A DNA stretch of 64,000 nucleotides from CAVVZJ01 sp963752755 (GTDB lineage Bacteria; Planctomycetota; Planctomycetia; Isosphaerales; Isosphaeraceae). The notes below the pieces were generated by a model. That model was not told the DNA's origin and made no database searches. It saw nothing but the letters and a program-made list of their open reading frames with translations. The DNA lies in contig CAVVZJ010000001.1 in NCBI GenBank assembly GCA_963752755.1, forward strand, positions 496,001 through 560,000. The letters run 5' to 3'. The position numbers and the translations under genes are program-made. Positions 20,361-30,019 of this stretch are shown here, in pieces (position 1 is the first letter of the stretch; every line of letters starts with the position of its first letter).

Positions 20361-21038
20361 TCAGCGGGCGATCCTCGTCTGAAAGCGCGTCGTCGCGGCC
20401 GGCGTTCCTCCAACCGTCCAGTGGACCACGACGCGAGCGAGCAGCTCGTCCAGTTCGGCCTGAAGCAAGCCGGCCTTGGCGGCCAGGGTGTCCTGGGAGG
20501 AACTGACGTCGCGGCTCATCGCCAGGTACTGGCGTTGCAGTACGGTCAGCACCACGACCTCGCGGACTTCGCGGGCGTCGTACAGGTCAGCGGCGCGATG
20601 GCCGGCGACCAGATCATCGATCCCGTAGCGACGGTCCAGCTCGTAGCTGGCCCGTTCGATCTGCGGTCCCAGCGTGGTGATGAGGAATTCGACGCCGGTC
20701 AGACCCGCCGCCGGCGCGGGCGGCTGGCCCATGCCGGCCGGTTGCCCCTTGCGGCGGAGCGTCACGGCGCCCGGCGATACCGATGCGACCGCCAGCAGCT
20801 CGCCCGGCGGCTTGAACAGGTTGACCGGGCCGATCAATTGCACGACCTGGCCCGTCGTCACGCCCTGAGCGGCGAAATCGACGGTCAACGACCGCATCGT
20901 CCAGCGATCGGCCGGGTCGAAGACCCCGTCGATCCCCGAGGCGAGTTTCTGGTCGCGTGGGCTGAGCAGGCCGAAGTCCGTCGGCGCCCGGATCGCCAGG
21001 TCCTCGTCGGTCGCATAAAGGATCTGGACCGAACTCAT
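20361..21038 (-). CDS. Phage head-completion/connector-like protein
   Basis: 225 residues from ATG 21038 (MSSVQILYATDEDLAIRAPTDFGLL). The N-terminal third is beta-rich (LTVDFAAQGVTTGQVVQLIG), the C-terminal half helical (EVREVVVLTVLQRQYLAMSRDVSSSQDTLAAKAGLLQAELDELLAR). It lies between the capsid and spike genes, where connector or head-completion proteins are usual. The function is inferred from position and fold pattern only. Confidence 0.5.
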   Translation of the reverse strand: MSSVQILYATDEDLAIRAPTDFGLLSPRDQKLASGIDGVFDPADRWTMRSLTVDFAAQGVTTGQVVQLIGPVNLFKPPGELLAVASVSPGAVTLRRKGQPAGMGQPPAPAAGLTGVEFLITTLGPQIERASYELDRRYGIDDLVAGHRAADLYDAREVREVVVLTVLQRQYLAMSRDVSSSQDTLAAKAGLLQAELDELLARVVVHWTVGGTPAATTRFQTRIAR

Positions 21039-21139
21039 CGCGGTGCGCTCCCTTCATGAGAAGGCCGGACCGGACGGGGCCATTGCCCTCGGTCCAATCC
21101 GGCCTGATAGAAATAACAAACAGTTTGCTAATCCAATTA

Positions 21140-22282
21140 TCAACTGGCCGAGAACGTCGTGATTCCCTCGATCCAGGCGTGGTGCGCCTCGTTCTCGACC
21201 TCGATCGCGCCTTCGGCTACCCAGTCGCCCTCGATCGCGTCACCACGTGGGCCGCGGGGGCTCCAGAACTCGTTGCGCTTCATCCGCAGACGGAGCTCGG
21301 CGCTGGTCAGCGCCACGGCGGTGGACGGCTTGAGCAGCGGGGCCTCGATCAAGGTCACGCCACCCAGGAACGGCGCCTCGAACACATCGATCTTCACGCC
21401 GAAGACACTCGAACCGGCCTCGATCCGCTGCGCCGCGTGACCCCAGACCGCCAGGCCGGTCATGAAGTTCGACGAGACGAGCAGCACGTCCGGGTCGCCG
21501 CCGTTGGTCCGGCAACGCTCCAGGGTGTCGCGGATCAGGTCCGACGGCTTGTACGCCCCGGCGTTCACCGGCGAAGTGATCCGGTTCGTGGTCATCAGCG
21601 AACGCAGGCCCTTCTGCTTCGGCCGGCCGGTGGACGTGGGCGGCTCGCCCAGGCCGTAGTACGACGAGTACTCCATGTCGTCCATGAGGTTCTGCAAGGC
21701 CTCCATCCGGCACTGGTCCAGCGGCGTGCGCAGGCCCATCGTGGCCTCATAGCCGGCCGACGCCTGGAGTGACCCGGAGACCTGAACCGGGTGCTGCCAC
21801 GTCTGGCAGAACTGCAGGATGCTCGCCGGCTTGGCCGCCACGCCCGCCTGGTCCACCTCACCGCCGGTCCGGCTGTTGGCGATCAAGGTGATCGTGTCGC
21901 CCGAGGACGCCGTGCCCGGCGTGGTCCCCTCGACACCCCGACGCACCGTCACCGTGTTGGCCGTGACGTCCGGTGTGGCGTTGATCTCGACCCGCTCGCC
22001 CGAGGGCAACTCGAGCACGTCGCCGTTCATGAACGGGCTGGCGTCCACCAGGCTCAACTGCGTGGCGCCGGCCGTGACCGCCGCCGCCAGCGTCGCCTTG
22101 CGGCTCCGCACGCTCCGGTTGATCATCCCGAAGCTCGTCGAGCCCACCGGCACCCGCGGCACCCGCGTCACCAGCGGACAGCGGTTGACGAACCAGTTGA
22201 TTGCGAAGACGCTGATGTCGTTGCGGATCTGGGCCTGGTTGTCAAAGGCGCCCTGAATCCCCTGCAAATAGGCGTTCGGCAT
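21140..22282 (-). CDS. Phage major capsid protein, SU10/DUF5309-like
   Basis: 380 residues from ATG 22282 (an in-frame ATG at 22306 adds eight). The sequence shows an HK97-type major head protein of the SU10 group: MPNAYLQGIQGAFDNQAQIRNDIS, QFCQTWQHPVQVSGSLQA, MDDMEYSSYYGLGEPP, SDLIRDTLERCRTNGGDPDVLLVSSNFMTGL, and the C-terminal strand GDWVAEGAIEVENEAHHAWIEGI. An inserted beta domain (about 70-125, TLAAAVTAGATQLSLVDASPF) is common in this group. It follows a scaffold-like gene. The protein would form the procapsid shell. Confidence 0.75.
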   Translation of the reverse strand: MPNAYLQGIQGAFDNQAQIRNDISVFAINWFVNRCPLVTRVPRVPVGSTSFGMINRSVRSRKATLAAAVTAGATQLSLVDASPFMNGDVLELPSGERVEINATPDVTANTVTVRRGVEGTTPGTASSGDTITLIANSRTGGEVDQAGVAAKPASILQFCQTWQHPVQVSGSLQASAGYEATMGLRTPLDQCRMEALQNLMDDMEYSSYYGLGEPPTSTGRPKQKGLRSLMTTNRITSPVNAGAYKPSDLIRDTLERCRTNGGDPDVLLVSSNFMTGLAVWGHAAQRIEAGSSVFGVKIDVFEAPFLGGVTLIEAPLLKPSTAVALTSAELRLRMKRNEFWSPRGPRGDAIEGDWVAEGAIEVENEAHHAWIEGITTFSAS

Positions 22283-22405
22283 CTGTGGAGAAACTCCGTG
22301 GTCCAAACGGGGAAGGCTCAGACAGACAAAGAGCCGGAGGCCGAGGACACCCCCGGCGCTCCGTTGACGGTCCGGCGGCCGGCAAACGCTCCGGCCGCCT
22401 CGGGC

Positions 22406-22945
22406 TCAGCGACGCCGACCCAGCCCGACCGGGGCCGTGGATGGGTCGGGTCGGGCGGACGACTCCTGCCAGCGTCGCAGGAGCGCCTCGCCCAGCGTCC
22501 GCGGTATCGCCGCGGCGCCAGCCGTCGCGGGGCGGTTCGCCCCGGGCACGGCCGTGCCCCCTCGCGAAGGGGGCTGGCAGAAGTGGGCATATTCGGGGCT
22601 CGAAAGCCAGTCGCCGACCGCCTGCGCGACGGACCGCCCGTCACGCGATGCGACCCGACAACGGCCGTCCTCCTCGAACACATCAAGCTCCTCACGCCAG
22701 AGCTTCAGCAACTGCGACGTGGCGCCTGGCACCAGCGGCCGACCGGCCAGGGCGACCGCCAGTTCGCGGTCCCGCACGGCCGATCGGTACGCCGCCTCGC
22801 GCTCCTGGATCTGCTTCTCGCGATCCGCCACCTCGCGAAGAAGCACCGCCTCCCGGTCGGTGTCGGCACCCCCGGCGATCGCCCCCGGCGTCGCCTGCGA
22901 GGCCGCCTGCCGCAAGGCTTCCAGTTCGGCGCGACCGATGGTCAC
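22406..22945 (-). CDS. Phage scaffold-like protein
   Basis: 179 residues from a GTG at 22945. A charged coiled-coil runs over residues about 28-66 (REAVLLREVADREKQIQEREAAYRSAVRDRELA). A small helical region follows (QLLKLWREELDVFEEDGRCRVASRDGRSVAQAVGDWLSSPEYAHF), then a disordered Ala/Arg tail. Placement immediately before the major capsid gene and the coiled-coil design suit a scaffolding protein that shapes the procapsid. No protease domain is visible. Confidence 0.55.
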   Translation of the reverse strand: MTIGRAELEALRQAASQATPGAIAGGADTDREAVLLREVADREKQIQEREAAYRSAVRDRELAVALAGRPLVPGATSQLLKLWREELDVFEEDGRCRVASRDGRSVAQAVGDWLSSPEYAHFCQPPSRGGTAVPGANRPATAGAAAIPRTLGEALLRRWQESSARPDPSTAPVGLGRRR

Positions 22946-23103
22946 GACCCCCTCGCCGGCCGGCGCGCGCCCCTTCGCCGGCCCCGGGATCTCTGAGGAT
23001 GCGGACGAACGTCATCATGTGACTCTCACAACAGTTCGAATGACTGGACCTCCTCTCCCTCGGGTCCGACCGCACCGGCCGCCCGTCGTTTCCCGGTCCG
23101 CCG

Positions 23104-23226
23104 TCAGCGACGACGTCCCCTCAGGCCCAGCAGCATCGGCAGCACGATCGACCGCAGCGTCGCGACGACCGCGACGGTCGCCACCGCCGCACAGAGCAAC
23201 GCATGAATCTCGCGGTGAGACAGCAT
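23104..23226 (-). CDS. Tiny one-helix membrane protein in phage cassette
   Basis: 40 residues from ATG 23226, chosen because AAAGGAG sits about 9 bases upstream; in-frame ATGs at 23253 and 23334 lack that spacing. Sequence MLSHREIHALLCAAVATVAVVATLRSIVLPMLLG followed by a basic tail (LRGRRR). One helix plus a basic C-terminus is holin-like in shape, but no endolysin neighbour exists, so this is only a possibility. The flanking gap 23227-23518 has no other gene. Confidence 0.5.
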   Translation of the reverse strand: MLSHREIHALLCAAVATVAVVATLRSIVLPMLLGLRGRRR

Positions 23227-23518
23227 CAGAATGTGTCTCCTTTCCATCACCATCGTGGCGACGGCCGGAACCCCCTCGTCCCGGCCGTCGCCTCCGTCTG
23301 GGGCCGCCGCTTCGTCGCGGGACCGTCTCTCCACGACGCGAGCCGACCGCTCTCCGGTCCGCGGCGGGCGACCGCCCCGACTCCGGTGGTCCCACGCTCG
23401 CGTCTCAACCCTCTGACCCAGGTTCCGGCCGCTTCATCGGATCGCGGCGAGATTTAAGCTGTTGCCCCATAACGATTAGCGGATTGTCTCGCCGCTCACT
23501 TTCACTCCCGGCCCTCGC

Positions 23519-25123
23519 TCACCAGCGATGGACGTCGGCCGAGTAGGGCTGTCCCGGCGACCCGGTCGCATCACCCAGGCCCGATAGCTTCCCGTCGAGG
23601 TGAGTCCGGATCTCCTGCTCGCAACGGGCGTACTGCGCATCGCTGAGGCCTGGCAGGCAGAGCCGCATGAGCCGTGAGAGCAACAAGCCCTCCGTCTCCG
23701 GCAAGGTGCCCGCCCGCGCCGCGATCGCCTGGAAGTCAGCCGTCGACCCGGCCACGTCGGAGGCCGTGTACAGGTCGAACTCGACCGGGTAGACGATCTC
23801 GACCTGCGCCTGCTCCGCGGCGCCGGGCGGACCGTCGTTCAGCACCAGCAACGCCAGCGACGCCGCCGCCTGCTCGGCCCTCGCCAGCGTCCGCGCGATC
23901 TTCGCCAGCCGGTTGTTGCCGTCGGCGTGGTCGATCATCTTCGCCAGGCCGGACTGCGGCGAACCCGTGTTGCCCGACGACCTCACCAGCGCCGAGTCCC
24001 GGTCCACGTCCTCCCTCAGGTCCGCCTTGTTCTTGCGGATCGACTCGGCCGCTTCCTTCGGGAAGGCGACCACGTCGAATCCCTCATAAGTCGCCGACCC
24101 GCCCGCGCTGTTCTTCTTCTTCGGCAGCAGCCAGCTCGGCCCGATCGGAATCGTGCCGTCCGCCTGGACGTAATCCTCCGGCCCTTGCAAGAGCGGGTGC
24201 GCCTGGGTCGTGTCGGAGAGGATCAGCTCCGAGTCGCGGTTGTAATACTCCCGCTGCCTTTCTGCGATGCCCTCGTACCGTGACTGACCCACGTTCCGAC
24301 ACCGCGGCTTTCGCGTGTCGAAGACCCTCACGATCGGCACCCGCCCAAACGGGTGCGACGTGACCCCGATGACTTCGCCCTCCTCGTCGAGGAGTGTCGA
24401 TTGCGACTCGTCCCAGAGCCGATACCTCACGAACGGTTCGTCGCCCCCCTGCTCGTGATACTCGCGGACCAGGCACGCGACGTAGTAGCATCCGGTCGGG
24501 TCGAGTTGCCACCAGAGCATGTCCTCGGGCAGGATGCAAGCCGCATGACAGCGGTCGAGCCCCAGCCTCACCACGTCCGCCCGCGTCTCGACCACCTCCC
24601 CCTCGGGCGCGGGCGGATGGTCCATGTACAGGTCGATCTGTCCCAGGACGAGCAGCAACGGCGCGACCGTCTCCGCCATCCAGTGATCGATCGACGTGCC
24701 GCAACCATCGACGTCCGCCCACCACCTCGTCAACTTCTCCGGCCCGACCCGCCGGACCTCCCGGGCGAAGACCCGCGACAGATGCGTCTCGACCGCCTCC
24801 GCCACGAACGTCGGCACGGGCGTCCGTGCGCGCCTCAACTCGTAGTCATCATCCGTCGCGTTGACCGCCGGGTCCGCCCCAAACCCCAGGTCGCCGAACG
24901 GCCCGATCGAGCCCTCCAGCGGCTCGCGCGGGTCGGGATACTCCCGCTTGTGCCGGATCAGGTTCCGGATCGGCAACCCGCGCCGGTCATAACCGTAGAT
25001 CGCCTGCCGGTAACGTTCGCCTCCTTCGAGCGAGTCGAGCAACCAGCGCCAGCGCAGGTGATGCTCGCGCCACTCGGGATGGCGTCTTCGGATCAGTTCC
25101 AGGGCTGCATTGTTCTTGCGCAT
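23519..25123 (-). CDS. Phage portal protein
   Basis: 534 residues from ATG 25123. The start MRKNNAALELIRRRHPEWREHHLRWRWLLDSLEGGERYRQ is a long basic helix. The middle carries portal features: VRRVGPEKLTRWWADVDGCGTS, YVACLVREYHEQGGDEPFVRYRLWDE, FGRVPIVRVFDTRKPRCRN, then the clip/stem helices GIAERQREYYNRDSEL and AKMIDHADGNNRLAKIARTLARAEQAAASLALLVL. Position between terminase and capsid genes supports the call. Portals form the dodecameric DNA-entry ring at one capsid vertex. Confidence 0.75.
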   Translation of the reverse strand: MRKNNAALELIRRRHPEWREHHLRWRWLLDSLEGGERYRQAIYGYDRRGLPIRNLIRHKREYPDPREPLEGSIGPFGDLGFGADPAVNATDDDYELRRARTPVPTFVAEAVETHLSRVFAREVRRVGPEKLTRWWADVDGCGTSIDHWMAETVAPLLLVLGQIDLYMDHPPAPEGEVVETRADVVRLGLDRCHAACILPEDMLWWQLDPTGCYYVACLVREYHEQGGDEPFVRYRLWDESQSTLLDEEGEVIGVTSHPFGRVPIVRVFDTRKPRCRNVGQSRYEGIAERQREYYNRDSELILSDTTQAHPLLQGPEDYVQADGTIPIGPSWLLPKKKNSAGGSATYEGFDVVAFPKEAAESIRKNKADLREDVDRDSALVRSSGNTGSPQSGLAKMIDHADGNNRLAKIARTLARAEQAAASLALLVLNDGPPGAAEQAQVEIVYPVEFDLYTASDVAGSTADFQAIAARAGTLPETEGLLLSRLMRLCLPGLSDAQYARCEQEIRTHLDGKLSGLGDATGSPGQPYSADVHRW

Positions 25124-25252
25124 AAAAGAACCATGTGGCGATTGCCAGGAAAGGAACAGACATCGTCGGCCAACCAGCTCGTCGTGGGCGTTTGCTGGCA
25201 GTCTCCCGCGATCTCGAATCGCCCGGAGGGTTGCTATTGCACGATGAGGTAA

Positions 25253-25309
25253 AGCCGACTTCCGTCGGCCCGAGACGATTGCTCAATCCGTAGGCCGGCT
25301 GAAGCCGGC
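25253..25309. repeat. Two adjacent short hairpins between terminase and portal genes
   Basis: GCCGAC (25253-25258) pairs with GTCGGC (25264-25269), and GCCGGC (25294-25299) pairs with GCCGGC (25304-25309). Each stem is six G+C pairs with a four- or five-base loop. They lie in the 250-base gap after the terminase stop and may stabilise or attenuate the transcript. Confidence 0.5.
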
Positions 25310-25374
25310 TCGACTCCCTGACCAGAGCTGACGGCCTCAGACAATTCGGACCGTGGTCCCCGATCCTCCCTCTG

Positions 25375-26937
25375 TCAGAAGATCCGCCTCGCCGACACCC
25401 TCGGCAGGTTCACCGGCGGTCTCCGCCCTTCGGGGAAGAGGGCCCGCAGACCGCCTCGCAAGGCGTCGAGCAAATCCTCGTGCGGGTGCTGGGGGTCTTC
25501 CGGGTAGTCCTGCCACTGACCCCCACGCCGGGCCCGTCGGTAATTCCGCAGGGCGCGGGCGAGTGATGTGCAGCGCGGATGCAAAAGCAAACGCGAATGT
25601 CCGTCGGCTGGCTGCGCGAACGACTCGACCAGCGCCAGGCCATCCGCGACCGATCCCCGCGGCCAGGGCCGTAACCCCCGCAAGCCCGCCCGCTCGAACT
25701 CGCCGAGCACCGTCGGCCCGATCGGCGTCCGGGACTTGCCCGCCGGATCGCACCAGGCCGCATCGATCCGGCCGTTGCAGCGCACCCGGGCCAGCTCGAC
25801 AATCGCCCTCCCGTTCTGCTCGGCCGATTCGTCCGACGCCAGATAATCGGCGAAGACGTGGACCTCCTCCACCGGCCCCGACGGCCCCGGCCCACTGGCA
25901 AGCTGGAAGAACACGGCGCCCGTGAACACCCCCGGATCGACCGCCAGGTGTACCGGCAAGGCCGGGTCGTACTCCGCCTCCTGGCAGACGCTCGCCGCCT
26001 CGTCAAAACCCGGGAACCAGAGCCCGTCCGCCTTCGGCCCCTTGCAGAGATAATCCGCCTCGAAGGTCCTCAGGCTCGTCGCCTGCACCTTCTGGATCAA
26101 GGCGTCGATCGCGTAGTGTCCCCCCGATCGCTTCGCCTTCGGCAAGCCGCCGGGATGGGTGTCGCGGTCCTCGTGACACCACGGCATCAGCGGGCACGAC
26201 GGGCAATTCTCCAGGTTCGGCCCGCTCCGCGACTCCGGGCACCGCTCCAGGATCTCGAAGGCACAGAACCGATAAAACGGGAACTCGCCCCCCTGGGCCT
26301 TCTCCATCAACTGCGCCATCGGCCCGCCGACCCGGTGCCACGTGGAGGTCATCACTACCGACGCCGAGACCCCGTGCCGGTTCATGCACATGCCCATCGC
26401 CGCCTCGCGGATCTCCGGGTCGATCTCATCGACCTCGTCCAGCTTCAGGCTCGCCACGTGCGGCCCGCGCACGCTCGTCGGCGACGCCGCGAGGATCGCG
26501 ACCTCGGAACCATTTGCATACGTCGCACCATCCTTGAGAAGCTTCTCGATCACGTCCGCATCCTTGCCCCGCCTTACCAGGTCGCGCAACGCCTGGAAGA
26601 CCTGCGCCGACTGCGCCCGGCTCCCCCCGAGCACCAGCGTGCCGTGATCCGGGTTCCATCGGCTATTCAGGTGCGTATCCAATGCCGAGAGGAACGACTT
26701 GCCCCCACCGCGCGGACCGAGCACCAGTGCCAGCGGCGGTCGTTCGTAGAAGATTCGCTCGAAGTATTCGTAGGGCGCGTGATGCCCCCGGCAGACCGGC
26801 CTCCGGGCCAGCTCGACCCCCGTCAGGTCCCGCACGCAGCTCCAGAGCCCCCGCCGATCCCCCGGCGGCTTTTCGTAGCGAAGCAACGTCCCGGCGCTCG
26901 TCACCTTCGACGCATCAACCGTTTTCTTTTTCGCCAT
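25375..26937 (-). CDS. Phage terminase large subunit
   Basis: 520 residues from ATG 26937. Walker A is GPRGGGKS (74-81) and the Walker B/catalytic carboxylate region is SLKLDEVDEID (163-173), giving the packaging ATPase. The C-terminal nuclease begins with VHLAVDPGVFTGAVFF and its late acidic residues lie in HEDLLDALRGG. Between the two is a Cys cluster, CPESRSGPNLENC then CPLMPWC, that looks like a zinc-binding insertion and is unusual for terminases. The protein would cut concatemeric DNA and drive it into the capsid. No typical small terminase is adjacent unless the 84-residue HTH protein upstream serves. Confidence 0.85.
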   Translation of the reverse strand: MAKKKTVDASKVTSAGTLLRYEKPPGDRRGLWSCVRDLTGVELARRPVCRGHHAPYEYFERIFYERPPLALVLGPRGGGKSFLSALDTHLNSRWNPDHGTLVLGGSRAQSAQVFQALRDLVRRGKDADVIEKLLKDGATYANGSEVAILAASPTSVRGPHVASLKLDEVDEIDPEIREAAMGMCMNRHGVSASVVMTSTWHRVGGPMAQLMEKAQGGEFPFYRFCAFEILERCPESRSGPNLENCPSCPLMPWCHEDRDTHPGGLPKAKRSGGHYAIDALIQKVQATSLRTFEADYLCKGPKADGLWFPGFDEAASVCQEAEYDPALPVHLAVDPGVFTGAVFFQLASGPGPSGPVEEVHVFADYLASDESAEQNGRAIVELARVRCNGRIDAAWCDPAGKSRTPIGPTVLGEFERAGLRGLRPWPRGSVADGLALVESFAQPADGHSRLLLHPRCTSLARALRNYRRARRGGQWQDYPEDPQHPHEDLLDALRGGLRALFPEGRRPPVNLPRVSARRIF

Positions 26938-27487
26938 GATGAGGGGGGACCGCCCCCGCGCCGCCGTCGGCACGGACGTGGTCGCATAGGGTTGCTCGGG
27001 GTTCGTGAAACTCAGATCCTCCCGGCCTCTTGGACCTTCTTTCGGTCATCCCTGCGTCGTGACGCTCGATTCCCACCGGACACGCCCGGTGGGCCGAGAT
27101 CCTGAACCGACTCAATCGAACAGGTCCGAATGCGTCCCCGTCCTCACGAGCCGCACTGTCTCCTCATCGACCCTCGCGATCAACAGCCAGTCCGCTCTCC
27201 GACGAGCGCCTGGTCGCGATAACGCGCTTCGAGCGGTTGCCGATTCCACGATCATGCCGACCGCGTCACTCCTGATCCCCGAACCGGCGGATGCGGTCCG
27301 GTTTGGCCTGGTGGGACCGCCGCCCCCGGCTGTCGTTCGGTCGGAACCGCTGGGGGCGGCTGTCCCCCAGGAGTCAGGCTCGAATCGGACCGCATCCGCC
27401 GGTTCGTGTCGGAGAGGACGGTCGGGTCCGTTCCCCCGCGTCGTTCCCCCCGACTCGGCCGTCCTCCGCTCGCTTCTTCCTCCACGT
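26938..27487. other. Intergenic region with a large nested palindrome
   Basis: 550 bases between the HTH gene and terminase without a credible gene. It is dominated by the palindrome at 27281-27405. Confidence 0.5.
27281..27405. repeat. Nested imperfect palindrome, 125 bases
   Basis: Outer arms 27281-27300 (GAACCGGCGGATGCGGTCCG) and 27386-27405 are perfect 20-base reverse complements. Inside, GGGACCGCCGCCCC (from 27313) pairs with GGGGCGGCTGTCCC (ending near 27365) with one mismatch. The whole block could fold as one long interrupted cruciform or hairpin upstream of the packaging genes. Confidence 0.75.
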
Positions 27488-27742
27488 TCAGAGCCCGTCG
27501 GGGTCGTCGATCGCCTCGAACTTCCGGAAGCCGCGGATGATCGCGGCGATCCGGGAGCGTGGCAGGTCGAATACATCGGCCAGGAAGCGATGCGAGAGGC
27601 CGTTGTGGCGATGGGCCAGGTAGATCACCAGGTCGCGGCGGAACCGCCAGCGACGGCCCGGCGTGGCGTTGGCCGGCAAGGGGGACAGCTTCGGCAACGC
27701 GGCCTGTTCAGCAATCGTGGAGGGTCGGCAGAGCTTCGCCAT
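27488..27742 (-). CDS. Small helix-turn-helix protein at the head of the phage cassette
   Basis: 84 residues from ATG 27742. The sequence is basic (MAKLCRPSTIAEQAALPKLSPLPANATPGRRWRFRRD) and then has an HTH-like unit: LVIYLAHRHNGLSHRFLADVFDLPRSRIAAIIRGFRKF, with the turn at GLSHRFLADVFDLPRSRI. It is the first gene of the minus-strand cassette, about 550 bases before terminase. It may be a transcription regulator or a small-terminase-like DNA-recognition protein; the sequence does not separate these. Confidence 0.6.
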   Translation of the reverse strand: MAKLCRPSTIAEQAALPKLSPLPANATPGRRWRFRRDLVIYLAHRHNGLSHRFLADVFDLPRSRIAAIIRGFRKFEAIDDPDGL

Positions 27743-28482
27743 GATTCTCGACTCCAGGTGCAGGATGGGTCCGCCCTCCTCCCCTTCGCGGCGTCAGGCG
27801 GCCGCTTTTTTCAGGGGCTGACTCGCAACAAGTTCTTGACCTTTACCAACTATCGCAGACCTTCGGCCGGCCGCTTCGGCTCAGGACGGCTCCCGATCAA
27901 GGCCCGTTCCCGACCGCACGACCGGCGCGGCCGATTGTCCTTAATCTTCGAAAAACCGGGCCGCCGTTATCGCACGATCTGGCAAAAAATTCCGGACGGC
28001 TCGCTCCGGCCAACGACGCCTCCCGCCAGCCCGTGTCGTAGGCTTCCTCCAGACCCTCGGCTCGATGCGGTCGTGGCTCTTTGACAATCCGGCGTCCTGG
28101 CTCAGGGCGATTCTCCGAAGGTCGCGGCCCGCTGCCAGGCCCCGCCCTCCGGAGACCCAGAGGATGCAGAGCGTTCGGACGACCTCCAGGCGCCGAACGA
28201 ACTTCAAAATGGGCCGGCCATGGCCCCTTAAGTCCAGCCAAATTAAAGAGTTGTGACTGGCCGCTTTGGACCGCAAAGCGCGTCCTCTGGGCGTCCCGAG
28301 ACGTGATCGAGCGCGTCTCCTCGGGCGTCCTGCCGACGTCGCCGGCTCGGTCCGGATGAGGGTGACGGCCACTCTCCGAATTCTTTCGAAGACGCTGGCC
28401 GCGCGGGCGGTCGGGCCGTTAGAATCGAGGTGGGTTTCGGAGGGGTCGGGGCTTCGGACGCAGGAGGAGGGGAGGCTTCGCG
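27743..28482. other. Non-coding region with a dispersed repeat copy
   Basis: 740 bases with no supported gene. 28190-28213 holds GCGCCGAACGAACTTCAAAA plus TGGG, nearly identical to 45436-45459. The divergent genes on both sides suggest promoters here, but none is clear. Confidence 0.4.
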
Positions 28483-29791
28483 TTGGACGTGCAACCACTC
28501 TGGGCCCAGATGCCGGGCACCGACCCGACGGCCCTGCCGATGATGGCGCTCCGTCGCTGGTTCGCGGGGTTGACCCTGACGTCGCCCGAGCCGTTGCCGG
28601 AGTCGTTCGCGTTCTGGGTCTGGCTGGGCGGACTGGGGGTCTTGCTGGTCCTGGTCGGTGCTGGTCCAGAGCCCGATCCGGGCCGTGCGCCAGCTCTTCG
28701 ACGTACCGGGTCATTTCCGCCTGGCCGCTGTCGGCGCTGGGGCGATTGCGGCGGTCGTCGCGGCTCCTGGCGGTCTTGCTGGGAGTGGCGGTGCTGTCGT
28801 GGACGGTCTGGCAGTTTCGCTCGTTCGGGTCGCAGGAGCGGCTGGAGGACCTGGTCATCCTGCTGAAGACCAAGAGCGTGGGCGAGGTGGCGGTTGAGCA
28901 GGGCCTGTTGGCGGCGTTGACCCCCTTGCGTGACCTCTGCGGCCTGGGCGACACGCTGGTTCTGGTGGTCGCCGTCTCGGCGCCTGGTCTTCAAGCTCTC
29001 GGCCGACCGCTGGGGAGGCACGGCGACACCGTACGAGCTGGGCGGTCCGGCCCCGTTGCCGCCCTGGACGACCCTTGCCTGGGGCGGCGGCCTGGCTTTA
29101 CGTGATGTACCGGCTGGCCGTGCACGTGATGGAGCCCGACGGCCTGCCCGCTGGAGTCCTGCCTGTTCGTCGAGGTGGCGGTCGTGCCGGCCTTGATGTT
29201 ACTGTCCGACGCCTTGCTCTTTGGCTGGATCTTGCTGGAGCTTCGGCGGGCCTCGTCCGAGCCGCCCGACGGCGCCGAGGGCCTGGACGTCTCCGGGGCC
29301 GTGGCGATGCTGCCGGCGGCGGCGGTCGGCTGCCTGCTGGCCTTGCCGTCCCGCTACGTGGCGGCGGTGGCCTGGCTCTTGCCGACCTCGGCGGTACTCG
29401 GTCGGCGAGACGGTCCGGTCGCTCCGGGCCTGGTTGATCGCCGGCCGGGGCCTGATCGCGATCCAGGGCGGCTCGCTGGTCGTCCTCGGGATGGTCGGGC
29501 GTGCTGGCCTGGGGACGTGGCCGGGTCCTGCGGAACTTCTTCCGGCTGCTGCGGGCCGAGGGCGTGCGGCTGGTGCTCACCCTGGCCGTCTCGGGGCTCC
29601 TGGCGGCTAGCCTCTCGGCGATCGCCTACGTCGCCGTGCTCTCGATGCCGGCCCAGCCGTGGGTCCTCGACGCAGCCGACAGTTATGCCCATTACGCCAC
29701 CCTGCCCGTCGGACTGCTGCTCCTGGCCGCCCTCGTCGAACTGGCGGGTCGCACCCTGCCTCCCGAGCCGGACAGTCGATACGCGAGATAA
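28483..29791 (+). pseudogene. Polytopic membrane protein broken by many frameshifts
   Basis: The TTG at 28483 follows GGAGG by seven bases and gives MDVQPLWAQMPGTDPTALPMMALRRWF. Hydrophobic helices then appear in successive frames: SFAFWVWLGGLGVLLVLV, LLAVLLGVAVLSWTVWQF, ALMLLSDALLFGWILLEL, GAVAMLPAAAVGCLLAL, LTLAVSGLLAASLSAIAYVAV. The end is ALVELAGRTLPPEPDSRYAR with TAA at 29789. Seven or eight single-base shifts are needed (near 28665, 28730, 28975, 29080, 29155, 29400 and 29500). The reconstructed protein would be about 430 residues with roughly eight helices. No family is recognised. The density of shifts is the highest in the window, so true decay or very poor local consensus are both possible. 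Confidence 0.55.
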
Positions 29792-30019
29792 AGCCCGACG
29801 CCGCGGAACAGGACGTGACCGAGCCCGTCGGGTTCGACCTGGTCTGAGCCGTGGTCTTCCCCGGCGGCCACAAGAGTCCGTGTCCAGCGAGCCGACCGGT
29901 CGTCCACCAGCGCCGGATCGACCGCCCGAACATCGGCCCATGATCCGAGCAAAGTGGTCGCTTTTGTGGTAATTCCGACACATGGGCAGGCGTCCCGAGG
30001 ACTCCGGCCGCGGCTGTGC

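Larger units (their letters stand above)
17184..27742 (-). mobile_element. Phage head/packaging gene cassette (domesticated prophage or GTA-like relic)
   Basis: Eleven minus-strand genes in phage order: small HTH protein, terminase large subunit, portal, one-helix protein, scaffold-like protein, SU10-type capsid, connector-like protein, beta-helix spike, a virion-type repeat protein, tail-terminator-like protein and a small protein. All frames are intact and base composition matches the host. No integrase, repressor, tape-measure, baseplate or lysis gene is seen, and I could not find flanking direct repeats. This suggests a vertically kept remnant rather than a fresh prophage; that reading is inference. 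Confidence 0.7.
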
